Shown here in pieces: positions 50,540-58,570 of a stretch of DNA of 58,570 bases. The position numbers were made by a program, and so were the translations under genes. The stretch comes from Methylobacter sp. (GTDB taxonomy: Bacteria; Pseudomonadota; Gammaproteobacteria; Methylococcales; Methylomonadaceae). The notes beneath the pieces are model-generated. The model was not told the origin of the DNA and did not search any database. It worked only from the letters and a program-made list of their open reading frames with translations. How positions within the stretch are numbered: position 1 is the first letter of the stretch; each line of letters begins with the position of its first letter. The DNA lies in the NCBI RefSeq assembly GCF_023227905.1, contig NZ_JALOCF010000023.1, positions 1-58,570 of the forward strand, written 5' to 3'.

Positions 50540-51073
50540 TTAAAATTCATCTTCGGTCAGAATTAAAGATTGGTATTGGTTGTTATTACTAAATTGCCGA
50601 CGCAGATTTTCCCTGCCAACTTTTTCTATGTGCTGATGAAAACTGGAAAAAGGATAATCAGTCAGATTCTTCGTGTAGCCGTGTTTTACGGGATTATTCA
50701 ACAGGTAATTAAGACGAATGAAATAATCTTTTTCATCATGCGGGCAGTAATCCCAGTAATTCCACCATACCGGTAAATCAGAGGGATAGGCTTTCCTGAT
50801 CAGTTGCCCCGATTGGTAATGTACACGCGCTATGATTTTCGGTAAATCTGCCCCTTTATGACTCAACGCCATCAAATGATAGTGATTATTCAGCACCACC
50901 CAATGTTCCAGAGTCCAGCAAAATTCAGTAAACGTCTGCTGCAACAAGGCGATCAACTGCATTTTTAATTGATCGTTTAATAATTCGCGTTTTTGATAAA
51001 TGCTGCCGGTTATAAAGTAACTGGTTTTATCTAACAAAAGATGTGCGGGACGATGTTGGTAACGTTTTAACAT
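50540..51073 (-). CDS. REP-associated tyrosine transposase (RAYT, Y1_Tnp)
   Basis: A 177-residue Y1-type transposase. The metal-binding HxH is in VLNNHYHLMALSHKG (about 60-74), and the helix with the nucleophile tyrosine probably lies in FIRLNYLLNNPVKHGY (about 117-132). It starts with the RAYT-like MLKRYQHRPAHLLLDKTSYF. RAYTs mobilise REP palindromes. It is bracketed by REP copies at 50466-50529 and 51096-51137, a REPtron arrangement, and the same palindromes occur elsewhere in the window. Confidence 0.88.
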   Translation of the reverse strand: MLKRYQHRPAHLLLDKTSYFITGSIYQKRELLNDQLKMQLIALLQQTFTEFCWTLEHWVVLNNHYHLMALSHKGADLPKIIARVHYQSGQLIRKAYPSDLPVWWNYWDYCPHDEKDYFIRLNYLLNNPVKHGYTKNLTDYPFSSFHQHIEKVGRENLRRQFSNNNQYQSLILTEDEF

Positions 51074-51095
51074 ATCAGCTCATTGGCGTGCTTTC

Positions 51096-51137
51096 GGAGT
51101 GCAGGCTTGGCCTGCTGGCAAGCGGAGCTTGCACTCC
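51096..51137. repeat. REP palindrome just upstream of the RAYT gene
   Basis: ggagtgcaggcttggcctgc then tggcaagcggagcttgcactcc, 22 bases before the RAYT start. The rest of the gap 51138-51349 contains a degenerate copy of the gcgcaatacgc repeat near 51232. Confidence 0.75.
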
Positions 51138-51349
51138 TACTCATATAAAATTGACGCTAACGCCCACTCTGGAGATAACACGGTAAAACGCAATCCGTAA
51201 CACGGTAGGCGTATCCAACTTGATAAAGTGCAATACGCTATGCTATTGGAGCCTTACGATTGGCGGTAATGTTTTCCACAACCAAAAAACAATCTCAAAA
51301 AGCCTGGCATACCTTCGCAGACCCATGATTCAGTCGAGTAGATACCCTA

Positions 51350-52303
51350 CTATTCTAATAGATCAGAGCATTTCTCTCTGGCTGAGATTGGGGCATAGAT
51401 AAAATCGCTGTTTTCAACGAGTTCGCCTCCAGCGGCATCGCGATGTTTTTCTTTTTCCATTTCCCAACGTGTTTTGAAATAATCGAGAAACAGGTCGACC
51501 ATATTCCAGTGCTCCGATTCGAACGAAGCCTGATCGCTGGGTTTTAGCTCGGTTTCCCAATGCAGATAGGGCATTTTTGAAACCGGTTCTGCCAAATAAT
51601 AGCTGCTGTAAACTTCCATTTTTCTGGATTCGTTGCGAATAATAATAAACAGGGGAATGCAAGGTAAGCCATCGTAGACAAAAACACCTAAGGAACCTGT
51701 TATTGTTTCGCCTATGCGGCTAATCACATCTTCCAGCGAAACTTTAAATAATTTGGAGTACTCATTAAATTCGTCAGGATTAAATCCTGTGGTTTCCGTT
51801 GCACGTAATTCGCCGATTCGACTATCGGCTTTTAAAATCAGCATCCTGAAATGAACACCATTTTTTATCGCTTTTTCCAGTTCCCTTGATTTGTTTTTAA
51901 AACGAGGATCGAAGGTAATAAGCCAATAGACATAATCTCCCGGCTGTAAACCATGCATTATTTGGCTGAAATCGAATTCTTTATTGGTTATGCCGGAAAA
52001 TCCTCTTTTAACGGAATTCAGTAAAATACTATCAACGTACTTGGCAAGGGTTGCGCGTAAATTTATTTCGGACTCCTTGCTCTCTTCGGCAGCGATAAAC
52101 CAGTGATGGAAATAACCGACCGAAACGATAACGGATACGAACAGGCCAAGTTCCGAAATGATTTTGAATATCCATTCATATTCATGGTAAGCAAGACTCT
52201 GAGCCAGCTCATCAAAAAGCTTGTGAACTGTAAACCCGCCGAAAATCAGCACTAGCGCTAAAAGCCATTTGAGTTTTTTGGTGGTGGTCAGCATCGGTGG
52301 CAC
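51350..52303 (-). CDS. Membrane protein with a phospholipase-D-like cytoplasmic domain
   Basis: A 317-residue protein. Two helices (WLLALVLIFGGFTVHKLF, about 13-30; ISELGLFVSVIVSVGYF, about 49-65) anchor it. The rest is cytoplasmic and contains YVYWLITFDPRFKNKSRELE (about 126-145) and NGVHFRMLILKADS (about 149-162), the pattern of PLD-like sensor domains, although no HKD catalytic motif is visible. I do not recognise the family. It stands alone, 190 bases from the GGDEF gene. Confidence 0.6.
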   Translation of the reverse strand: MPPMLTTTKKLKWLLALVLIFGGFTVHKLFDELAQSLAYHEYEWIFKIISELGLFVSVIVSVGYFHHWFIAAEESKESEINLRATLAKYVDSILLNSVKRGFSGITNKEFDFSQIMHGLQPGDYVYWLITFDPRFKNKSRELEKAIKNGVHFRMLILKADSRIGELRATETTGFNPDEFNEYSKLFKVSLEDVISRIGETITGSLGVFVYDGLPCIPLFIIIRNESRKMEVYSSYYLAEPVSKMPYLHWETELKPSDQASFESEHWNMVDLFLDYFKTRWEMEKEKHRDAAGGELVENSDFIYAPISAREKCSDLLE

Positions 52304-52456
52304 CTACTATTGTAAGGGTTAACCCGAAGTATCATGTTCTGGTAATGCGTAGCGAATACCGGGAAAAATTGAATCGTCAAAGCAGATTTTGACTTCCTCG
52401 CATAATACGGCAATGTCTTTGCAACAACGAGGTGAGATGCAATCCGCATTTCTTGC

Positions 52457-52482
52457 GGCGCAATACGCTACGCTATTGCGCC
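52457..52482. repeat. Dispersed hairpin repeat GGCGCAATA...TATTGCGCC
   Basis: A 9-bp perfect stem around cgctacgc. A degenerate relative, gtgcaatacgctatgctattggagc, lies at about 51229. This kind of repeat is scattered in many proteobacterial genomes. It lies just past the stop of the GGDEF gene. Confidence 0.6.
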
Positions 52483-52493
52483 CTACGAGAGAG

Positions 52494-54464
52494 TTAATCC
52501 GCGATACAAACCTTATTGCGCCCGGTATTCTTCGCTTGGTAAAGCGCCTCGTCGGCATTGTTGAGCAAGATATCAATATTGGCATCCTTCTCTTTTAATG
52601 TCGCTATACCGATTGAAACCGTGAAATGCAGCGGCAATCCGGTTGCCAGTGTTATCTTGGTAAGGTCGATAGTCTCTCTTAAGCGCTCCGCTATTTCAGC
52701 CGCTTCCTGAGCATCGGTTTCCGGCAGCAGGATGACAAACTCCTCGCCGCCCCATCGGCCGATGATATCGATCGAGCGCAGTGTTTCCCGGAGAATATGG
52801 CTCAAGGTCTGCAAAACGATGTCGCCCGTCGCATGGCCGTAGGTATCGTTGATTGCTTTGAAGTGGTCAATATCGAGCATGAATAGGGATAACTCGTTGC
52901 CATAACGCTGCGCCCGGGCAAGTTCCAATTCCCCCTGTTCCAGAAAAAAACGACGGTTGCACAGGCCGGTCAGATAATCCTGCTGCGCCTGGCGTTCGAG
53001 ACGGTCCAGCAGGACTTTGCGTTCGTTGATGTCCTGAATCTGACCGACAAAATAGAGCACTTTTCCGGCCGAATCGCGCACGGCCGAGCCGCTAAGCAAT
53101 ATCCAGATCACCCGGCCATCCTTTTTAACATAGCGCTTTTCCATCTGGTAGCTCCGCCGTGTGCCGGCCAGCAATTCACGCATTAATGCCAGATCAATTT
53201 CCAGATCGTCGGGATGGGTGATGTCCTGGAAGGTCTTTTGCGTTAGCTCCGCTTCGGTGTAGCCTACAATCTGGCACAAGGCAGCATTCACTTGCATGAA
53301 ACGGCCTTTCAGACTAACGAGCGCCATGCCGATGGCGGCGGCGTCGAAAGTAGATCGGAAGCGTTCCTCCGATTCCTGCAAAGCGGCTTCCTGCTGCTTG
53401 CGTTCGGTAATGTCGCGGGCAATTTTTGAAGCGCCAATAATTTCTCCGCTGCTGCCGCGAATCGGCGAAATGGTTACGGAAACGTTGATTTCCTTGCCAT
53501 TCTTGCACAACCTCACCGTTTCGAAAGGCTCAACCTTTTCTCCCCGTTGCAGCCTTTCAAGTATGATATTTTCCTCATCCTGCCGATCCGTGGGAAACAG
53601 TATGTTCAGGGACTTGCCGACCATTTCATCGGCGCTATAGCCAAACATGGCTTCCGCTCCGGGGTTCCAACTGGTAACGATGCCGTCCAGCGATTTACTG
53701 ATGATGGCGTCTTCTGAAGACTGGATAATGGCTTCATAGTGCTTAGCCGCAGACTCTAAGCGCTTGCGCTCGGTGATGTCGGTGGAAATGCCGCACAATC
53801 CCCAGATCCGTTTTTTGTCGGTATCGTCGTAAATCGGCGTCTTGATCTCCCAATAGACATACTGCCCGTCAACCACCTCCTCGGCCGTATCTTCACCGTA
53901 CTCAAGAACCCGTGTATCTATAGCCTCGAGCCGGGCAACAGCGTCGGGCGAAAAAAAGCGGGAATCTTCGCTGCCGATAAGTTCTTCCGCCGAACATTTG
54001 AACAACTCCAGCGTTGGCCGATTGGCGTAAACGTAGTGTCCTTGGCGATCCTTCATGTAAATAAAAGCGGAGATATGGTTCAGCGCATCGCGGAAACGGT
54101 TGGCTTGCGCGAGGGCATCAGTCATTCGTGCTCGCCCATGAAACATGGCCTCGCACGCCAGGGAGACCATGATGCCGTTGATGATAAAAACCGCCATGCC
54201 CAACCAATCGGCCGAATCCTGGATAAACGGATGCCCGCTGGGCTGCCAGAAATAAACAACCAGCGAGGAAAGAGCCGTCGCCAGCAAGCCGGTAAAAATC
54301 CCTCCGTACAGGGCGGCAATCATGACGGCCGGATAAAAAGTGAGGTAGGCCAAGCGCAAGCCCAGGGCTTGCAACGGCCACAAACGCAGGGATGCGGCCA
54401 AAAGCACGATGCCGATAGCGACGGTAATTTGCAAGATAACGCGCTGAAATCGCTTCAGTTCCAA
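52494..54464 (-). CDS. Membrane PAS-PAS-PAS-GGDEF diguanylate cyclase
   Basis: A 656-residue signalling protein that would make cyclic di-GMP. The N-terminus has four short helices of the DUF4118/KdpD sensor type (about 8-110). Three PAS modules with PAC segments follow (about 125-250, 250-370 and 370-490; for instance HYVYANRPTLELFKC and SWNPGAEAMFGYSADEMVGK). The C-terminal cyclase has NRRFFLEQGELELARAQRYG, the active site GRWGGEEFVILLPETD and an RSID I-site five residues before it, so product feedback inhibition is likely. It is not in an operon. Confidence 0.93.
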   Translation of the reverse strand: MELKRFQRVILQITVAIGIVLLAASLRLWPLQALGLRLAYLTFYPAVMIAALYGGIFTGLLATALSSLVVYFWQPSGHPFIQDSADWLGMAVFIINGIMVSLACEAMFHGRARMTDALAQANRFRDALNHISAFIYMKDRQGHYVYANRPTLELFKCSAEELIGSEDSRFFSPDAVARLEAIDTRVLEYGEDTAEEVVDGQYVYWEIKTPIYDDTDKKRIWGLCGISTDITERKRLESAAKHYEAIIQSSEDAIISKSLDGIVTSWNPGAEAMFGYSADEMVGKSLNILFPTDRQDEENIILERLQRGEKVEPFETVRLCKNGKEINVSVTISPIRGSSGEIIGASKIARDITERKQQEAALQESEERFRSTFDAAAIGMALVSLKGRFMQVNAALCQIVGYTEAELTQKTFQDITHPDDLEIDLALMRELLAGTRRSYQMEKRYVKKDGRVIWILLSGSAVRDSAGKVLYFVGQIQDINERKVLLDRLERQAQQDYLTGLCNRRFFLEQGELELARAQRYGNELSLFMLDIDHFKAINDTYGHATGDIVLQTLSHILRETLRSIDIIGRWGGEEFVILLPETDAQEAAEIAERLRETIDLTKITLATGLPLHFTVSIGIATLKEKDANIDILLNNADEALYQAKNTGRNKVCIAD

Positions 54465-54579
54465 ATATACTTCCTCATTATGCGTTGTGACAAAAAACGC
54501 CTTTCAGCTACTGCTCTGATCAACGCAATTCGGTAAGGCGTAATCTATACCCTACCCTATTCAAACAGACGTTTCCTGG

Positions 54580-56067
54580 CTACAGCATTAACATCCCTTT
54601 ACTGCGATTTTCCATGCGCCGCAGCAGTTCGGCCATAATCAAGCGATACAGTTCATCGCCCAGGTATTTGTCCTCGACGCCGCTGTCGATATTGGGGTTG
54701 TCATTGACTTCGATGACATAGCCTTTGCCGTCTTTCTCTTTGACATCCACGCCGTATAAACCGTTGCCTATCGGCTGGGTGGCTTTTAGCGCGGCGTCAA
54801 GCACGGCTTTGGGGACTTCAAAAGTCGGCAAGGTGGCAAAACTGCCGCTATCGATTCGGCTTGCTCCGTAGCGGTATATTTGCCAGTGATTTTTAACCAT
54901 GTAATAGCGGCAGGCATACAGGGCTTTATTATTAAAGACACCGATACGCCAATCAAAATCGGTATAAAGAAATTCCTGTGCCAGCAGTAATGCGGATTTT
55001 TGGAATAGCTCTTCCACTTTAAGCTCCAGCTCTTTCCGGTCATGAACTTTAACAATGCCGCGGGAAAAAGAACCGTCAGGGATTTTTATGACCATCGGAA
55101 ATCCGGCTTCCGCTTCCACTCTGTCCAGGTGGACGGCGTTGCCTTTGTGCAGCAGCCAGGTCTTGGGCGTAGGTACTTTATGGGTCCGAAACAAATCGGC
55201 CAGATAGACTTTATTGGTGCAGCGCAGCATTGAGGTCGGATCGTCGATAACGACCAGGCCCTCGGCCTCGGCCTTCTTGGCAAAACGGTAGGTGTGGTGG
55301 TCGATGTTGGTGGTTTCCCGTATGAACAAGCCGTCAAACTCCGACAGACGTATGAAATGTTGCTGCGTTATCAGTTCTATTTCAATGCCCATTTGCCTGC
55401 CGATTTTGATGAATTTTTTCAGCGCGCCACGGTTGCTCGGCGGCAATTCTTCTTCGGGGTTGATCAGGATGGCAAGATCGAAGCGCGCCGCTTTACGGGC
55501 CCGGCCCTTGCGCCAAACTTTGGTACTGAATTTATCCAGCGCATCAGCAAAAACGGTTTGCTGCCCATCATCCAGATGGCGGTGCGATATAGCCTTTAAG
55601 TCGGCGATTTCCCATTGCTTCACATGGCAGCGCAACGTGACTTCCAGAATCGGGCAGGACAGGCGTTCAAACAGCTGCCGGGCAAGCTCCTGAAAAGCCG
55701 GGTCAGGCGTGGTGCCGAAATAGCTCATCAAGGTTATTTCGCGGTTTTTGTCGGCGGTTTTAAAAGCGCCTTTTCCCAATGTTTCCTCGAGGTCATCAAG
55801 CTGGAGCCGGTAGAGCGCCTTTTTGCCCAGATCGTTCAGTACTTTAACCGAAGGAATAACGTGGTGGCCTCTGGCCTCGGCCAGCAGCGAGCAGTAATAA
55901 CCGTCGGAAAGATACCGGTAGCTGCTGCACAGGTTGATAATACGGACACGTTGCTGAGCGTCGCCCTGCTCGGTCGCAAGATAGGTTTCAAAAGTGATGA
56001 CTTGATCGCTGGGATAGTAAGGGCTCCAGTCGGAAAGATCATCAACAACCAGAAGAGTACGCGCCAT
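54580..56067 (-). CDS. RimK-like ATP-grasp ligase with RLAN domain
   Basis: A 495-residue protein. Residues about 1-150 are the N-terminal RLAN-type domain that precedes some RimK-like enzymes (INLCSSYRYLSDGYYCSLLA, RGHHVIPSVKV). The ATP-grasp domain runs from about 260 with FIRETTNIDHHTYRFAKKAE, CTNKVYLADLF, PMVIKIPDGSFSRGIVKV (about 345-362), LLAQEFLYTDFDWRIGVFN and the metal site VIEVNDNPNIDSG. RimK enzymes add glutamate or other residues to protein or peptide C-termini. The divergent neighbours are a carboxypeptidase and an acetyltransferase-peptidase fusion, so a joint peptide-modifying role is an inference. Confidence 0.85.
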   Translation of the reverse strand: MARTLLVVDDLSDWSPYYPSDQVITFETYLATEQGDAQQRVRIINLCSSYRYLSDGYYCSLLAEARGHHVIPSVKVLNDLGKKALYRLQLDDLEETLGKGAFKTADKNREITLMSYFGTTPDPAFQELARQLFERLSCPILEVTLRCHVKQWEIADLKAISHRHLDDGQQTVFADALDKFSTKVWRKGRARKAARFDLAILINPEEELPPSNRGALKKFIKIGRQMGIEIELITQQHFIRLSEFDGLFIRETTNIDHHTYRFAKKAEAEGLVVIDDPTSMLRCTNKVYLADLFRTHKVPTPKTWLLHKGNAVHLDRVEAEAGFPMVIKIPDGSFSRGIVKVHDRKELELKVEELFQKSALLLAQEFLYTDFDWRIGVFNNKALYACRYYMVKNHWQIYRYGASRIDSGSFATLPTFEVPKAVLDAALKATQPIGNGLYGVDVKEKDGKGYVIEVNDNPNIDSGVEDKYLGDELYRLIMAELLRRMENRSKGMLML

Positions 56068-56208
56068 ATCAATAAGATCCTGTAGTAAGATAGGGCATAA
56101 TTTTGGAACCAGTCAGTTGTTTGTACAAGGGGTTTTTGTGGGTATTGAGAAATATTCCATGATTAACTTAACTGGGGCTATGCTAGAGAAAATCGTCAGG
56201 TAACCGTC

Positions 56209-57306
56209 ATGTTATATAGTCTTCCTTTCGCCGCTATCGATACCACTCTTTTTCCCGGTAGCTATGCCGACGGCCGGCAGCGCTGGCAGGCCCAAGCCAA
56301 TAAACTGCCTGGTCATGCAAGCTGCCAATCTTACCCATGTGACGGCACCGGGCCTGACGGCGAGGAGCTGGTTACCGACACAATCTGGATCGGCCCGGAA
56401 GACGCATCAAGGGTGTTGGTTTTGCTCGGCGGAACCCATGGCATCGAGGGCTTTGCCGGTAGCGCCGTGCAGATCGATCAACTGGGCCTGATTGCCGAAG
56501 GGCATGTTGCTATTCCACCCAATACCGCCGTATTGATGGTTCATGCCCTGACGCCGTGGGGTTATGCCTGGCAACGGCGTTGCGATGCGGACGGCGTTGA
56601 TCTTAACCGCAATATCGTCGATTTCTCCAGGCCTTTGCCTGAGAACAAAGACTATGAGCTGCTCAAGGATACGTTTTATCTGGCAGATGCCGCACAACGG
56701 AAAGTCGCCTTGGCCGAATTTGAGCGACTGCATGGCCGTGTTGCGCTCGAAAAAGCCATCAGCGCCGGGCAATACTGCGATCCGTCCGGGCCGTTTTATG
56801 GCGGAGCGGCGTCCGCGCACGGCAGGCGGGTCTGCGAAGACCTGATGCGCCGACACAGTTTGCAACAGCGCGATTTAGCCGTCATCGATCTGCACACCGG
56901 CCTAGGCTCTTACGGCTATGGCGAAATCATTTGCGACCATCAGCCGGGCAGTGCCGGAACGCGTGCAGCCCACCATTGGTATGGCGACTCGGTTGCATTG
57001 CCGTTTCTGGGCACATCCAGCTCGGTGCCGAAACTCGGGCTACTCGATTACGCCTGGCATGAAATCATGAATGATCGCAGCTGCTACATCACCCTGGAAT
57101 TCGGCTCTTTCAGCACCGATCAATTATTTGAAATACTACTGCGCGACCATCAACTCTGGGCGCAATCCGATAACGAGCAAGCCCGTCTGGAACACCGCAG
57201 AGTCATGCACCGTCATTTTTGTCCCGACGACCGGGCATGGCGGGAAATGGTGCTGTTCCGGGCCAGACAGGTTATTGCGCAAGGCTTGTGGGGGGTATCG
57301 TCTTGA
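56209..57306 (+). CDS. DUF2817 zinc carboxypeptidase-like protein
   Basis: A 365-residue M14-superfamily protein. The zinc site is HGIEGFAGSAVQ (about 76-87, H and E), then DADGVDLNRNIVDFSRPL (substrate-binding Asn-Arg, about 126-143), a later zinc histidine in AVIDLHTGLGSYG (about 224-236) and a catalytic glutamate in CYITLEFGSFSTD (about 297-309). No signal peptide is seen, so it should be cytoplasmic. It is 141 bases from the divergent RimK-like gene and overlaps the GNAT-C39 gene by 4 bases, so it is translated with it. Confidence 0.87.
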   Translation: MLYSLPFAAIDTTLFPGSYADGRQRWQAQANKLPGHASCQSYPCDGTGPDGEELVTDTIWIGPEDASRVLVLLGGTHGIEGFAGSAVQIDQLGLIAEGHVAIPPNTAVLMVHALTPWGYAWQRRCDADGVDLNRNIVDFSRPLPENKDYELLKDTFYLADAAQRKVALAEFERLHGRVALEKAISAGQYCDPSGPFYGGAASAHGRRVCEDLMRRHSLQQRDLAVIDLHTGLGSYGYGEIICDHQPGSAGTRAAHHWYGDSVALPFLGTSSSVPKLGLLDYAWHEIMNDRSCYITLEFGSFSTDQLFEILLRDHQLWAQSDNEQARLEHRRVMHRHFCPDDRAWREMVLFRARQVIAQGLWGVSS

Positions 57307-58418
57307 GCATTGTCATTCGCCCGGCCCTGTTAACCGACCTTAACCAGTTGGTGGCGCTTGAGAATCGCTGTTTCGACACCGACCAATTAAGCCGGCGCAG
57401 TTTTAAACACTGGATAACCACAGAACATCGGGCCCTATTGGTTGCAGACATGGAAGGCGCGCTGGTCGGCTATATCCTGATTATTTATCACCCCGGCACC
57501 CGGTTGGCCCGAGTCTATTCGCTTGCCGTTGATCCTCAGCATAGAGGCAAAGGCATCGCCAAATTGCTGATGTCGGCAGGCGAGCAGGCCGCCGGTGATG
57601 CCGGCAGACTGTATCTGCGTCTTGAAGTCAGCGTCGATAACACAGCGGCGATTAAGCTGTATGAATGGCTGGGCTATCAGAAATTCGGCTTCTACCGCGA
57701 TTATTATGAAGACCACAAAGATGCGTTGCGTTTCCAGAAACTGATCCGCCGTTATCACGGCAACTTCCAACACAAGTCTGTGCACTGGCTCAGGCAAACG
57801 ACGCCATTTACCTGCGGTCCTGCATCGCTAATGATGGCTATGCATGGCTTAAACAGGGCTTATCAGCCTTCGGTGGAGGAGGAAATCAGCCTGTGGCGCG
57901 AAGCGACGACTATTTTTATGACTTCAGGCCACGGCGGCTGTCATCCGATAGGGCTGGCGCTGGCGGCAAAGCGGCGGCAATTTGCAGTGGAAGTTTGGGT
58001 TAACCAGACCTCAACGCTGTTTATAGACAGCGTACGTAGCGAGGCCAAAAAACGGGTCGTGGAGTTAGTCGATAACAGCTTCAAGCGCGAGGCGGAGCAG
58101 CAAGACATCAAGATACATTACGCCAATATCAGCCAAAGCGACCTGATCGGAGCCTTTAAGGCCGGAGCGATACCCTTGATTCTGATCAGCACTTTCCAAA
58201 TGGACAGGAAAAAAGCCCCGCATTGGGTGGTGATGAGCGGCTTCGACGATGACTGCCTGTACATGCATGATCCGGATCCCGAAGAAATACGCCAGAGCGA
58301 ACTGGATTGCCAGTTTATTCCCATTGCTTTTGAGGATTTCGACCGGATGTCCACGTTCGGCAAAAGCCGGCTCAGAACGGCAGTGATCATTTGGCCGTTA
58401 CAGAACACAGAGCAATAG
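57303..58418 (+). CDS. GNAT acetyltransferase fused to a C39-like cysteine peptidase
   Basis: A 371-residue fusion starting at TTG 57303, overlapping the previous stop (TTGA). An earlier TTG at 57219 would extend it into the DUF2817 gene and is less likely. Residues 1-150 are a RimI-like GNAT domain with VYSLAVDPQHRGKGIAKLLM (71-90) including the Q-x-x-G-x-G acetyl-CoA loop and LEVSVDNTAAIKLYEWLGY. Residues about 160-371 are a C39-like papain-fold domain: catalytic Cys171 in TTPFTCGPASLMMAMHG, His in KKAPHWVVMSGF and Asp in YMHDPDPEE. Such fusions are often next to RimK-like genes. The pair could acetylate and cleave a common peptide substrate. Confidence 0.88.
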   Translation: MSIVIRPALLTDLNQLVALENRCFDTDQLSRRSFKHWITTEHRALLVADMEGALVGYILIIYHPGTRLARVYSLAVDPQHRGKGIAKLLMSAGEQAAGDAGRLYLRLEVSVDNTAAIKLYEWLGYQKFGFYRDYYEDHKDALRFQKLIRRYHGNFQHKSVHWLRQTTPFTCGPASLMMAMHGLNRAYQPSVEEEISLWREATTIFMTSGHGGCHPIGLALAAKRRQFAVEVWVNQTSTLFIDSVRSEAKKRVVELVDNSFKREAEQQDIKIHYANISQSDLIGAFKAGAIPLILISTFQMDRKKAPHWVVMSGFDDDCLYMHDPDPEEIRQSELDCQFIPIAFEDFDRMSTFGKSRLRTAVIIWPLQNTEQ

Positions 58419-58476
58419 TAATTTTTTCAAAATTTATGCCATTGCGACTTGTGTTCTGAAACCGATTCAACGATAA

Positions 58477-58502
58477 TAGCCGTCCTTTAGCCAGTACGGC
58501 TA
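58477..58502. terminator. Inverted repeat after the GNAT-C39 gene
   Basis: TAGCCGT and ACGGCTA form a 7-bp stem with a 12-base loop, 58 bases after the stop codon and 15 bases before the SRP RNA. The run of T after it (atgtttta) is weak, so it may end the mRNA or belong to the RNA promoter region. Confidence 0.4.
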
Positions 58503-58516
58503 ATGTTTTATGGTGA

Positions 58517-58570
58517 TCGTGTCGGTCCTCCCGCAACGATACGCTGTGAACCCCGCCAGGCCCGGAAGGG
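58517..58570 (+). ncRNA. ffs: Signal recognition particle 4.5S RNA, 5' part
   Basis: The sequence ggtcctcccgcaacgatacg then ccaggcccggaaggg matches the bacterial SRP small RNA, including the conserved GGTCCGGAAGG-type apical loop (here aggcccggaagg), which binds Ffh. The RNA runs off the window, so only the first ~54 bases are present and the start near 58517 is approximate. Confidence 0.85.

Overview
The window looks like a chromosomal segment of a gammaproteobacterium. It has an encoded-CCA tRNA-Ser, the start of a 4.5S SRP RNA, leuB, a bepA-like protease, a ybgA-phrB type neighbourhood, and REP palindromes with a RAYT transposase. The style resembles Methylococcales, but no methane-oxidation gene is present, so that placement is only an inference. 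Most of the backbone is moderately GC-rich. Two stretches (about 2459-3709 and 6010-11275) are clearly AT-rich and look acquired.

Left part (1-11275): an accessory region that I read as the right end of a genomic island. It holds small metal-resistance-type genes (a methyltransferase with a DUF2933 protein, a YHS-LOG protein, lipoproteins, the 3' part of a CusA pump) and a lone PD-(D/E)xK-like nuclease. It ends in a four-gene operon on the minus strand: two tyrosine recombinases, a small partner protein and an intact greB. The first three match a gamma-mobile-trio (GMT) module, gmtY-gmtZ-gmtX. Immediately outside gmtY lies the 3' half of a second greB on the plus strand, cut at the conserved Asp-Tyr region. 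The simplest reading is that a GMT island integrated into the resident greB while carrying a complete replacement greB translationally coupled to its own integration genes. This is the most interesting system in the window.

Middle-left (11700-25000): tRNA-Ser(UGA), a membrane-anchored lytic transglycosylase, a Blc lipocalin, a LysR regulator beside a decayed EthD-like gene, an exported protein whose predicted mature N-terminus is histidine, an esterase, a TIGR01777 epimerase, photolyase with a DUF1499 protein, a DUF523-DUF1722 protein, a second epimerase and an Old Yellow Enzyme.

Middle (25000-36100): an arsenic operon arsR-arsC-arsH-arsD-arsA with arsA split by a one-base frameshift and no efflux permease in the window. 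It is followed by a diacylglycerol-kinase-like protein, a metallophosphoesterase, a PhoX-like protein behind a candidate Pho box, a lipoprotein hydrolase, a Nudix hydrolase and an OprP-like porin. Phosphate acquisition is a theme here.

Right part (36100-58570): a 273-bp MITE with 14-bp terminal inverted repeats, a decayed REC-GGDEF gene, BepA, a TonB receptor beside ZIP and UPF0016 metal transporters, leuB, a complete CusA-type RND pump without its adaptor, a GIY-YIG protein, a RAYT transposase with REPs on both sides, a PLD-like membrane protein, a PAS-GGDEF enzyme, a RimK-like ATP-grasp ligase divergent from a DUF2817 carboxypeptidase and a GNAT-C39 fusion, and finally the 5' end of the SRP RNA.
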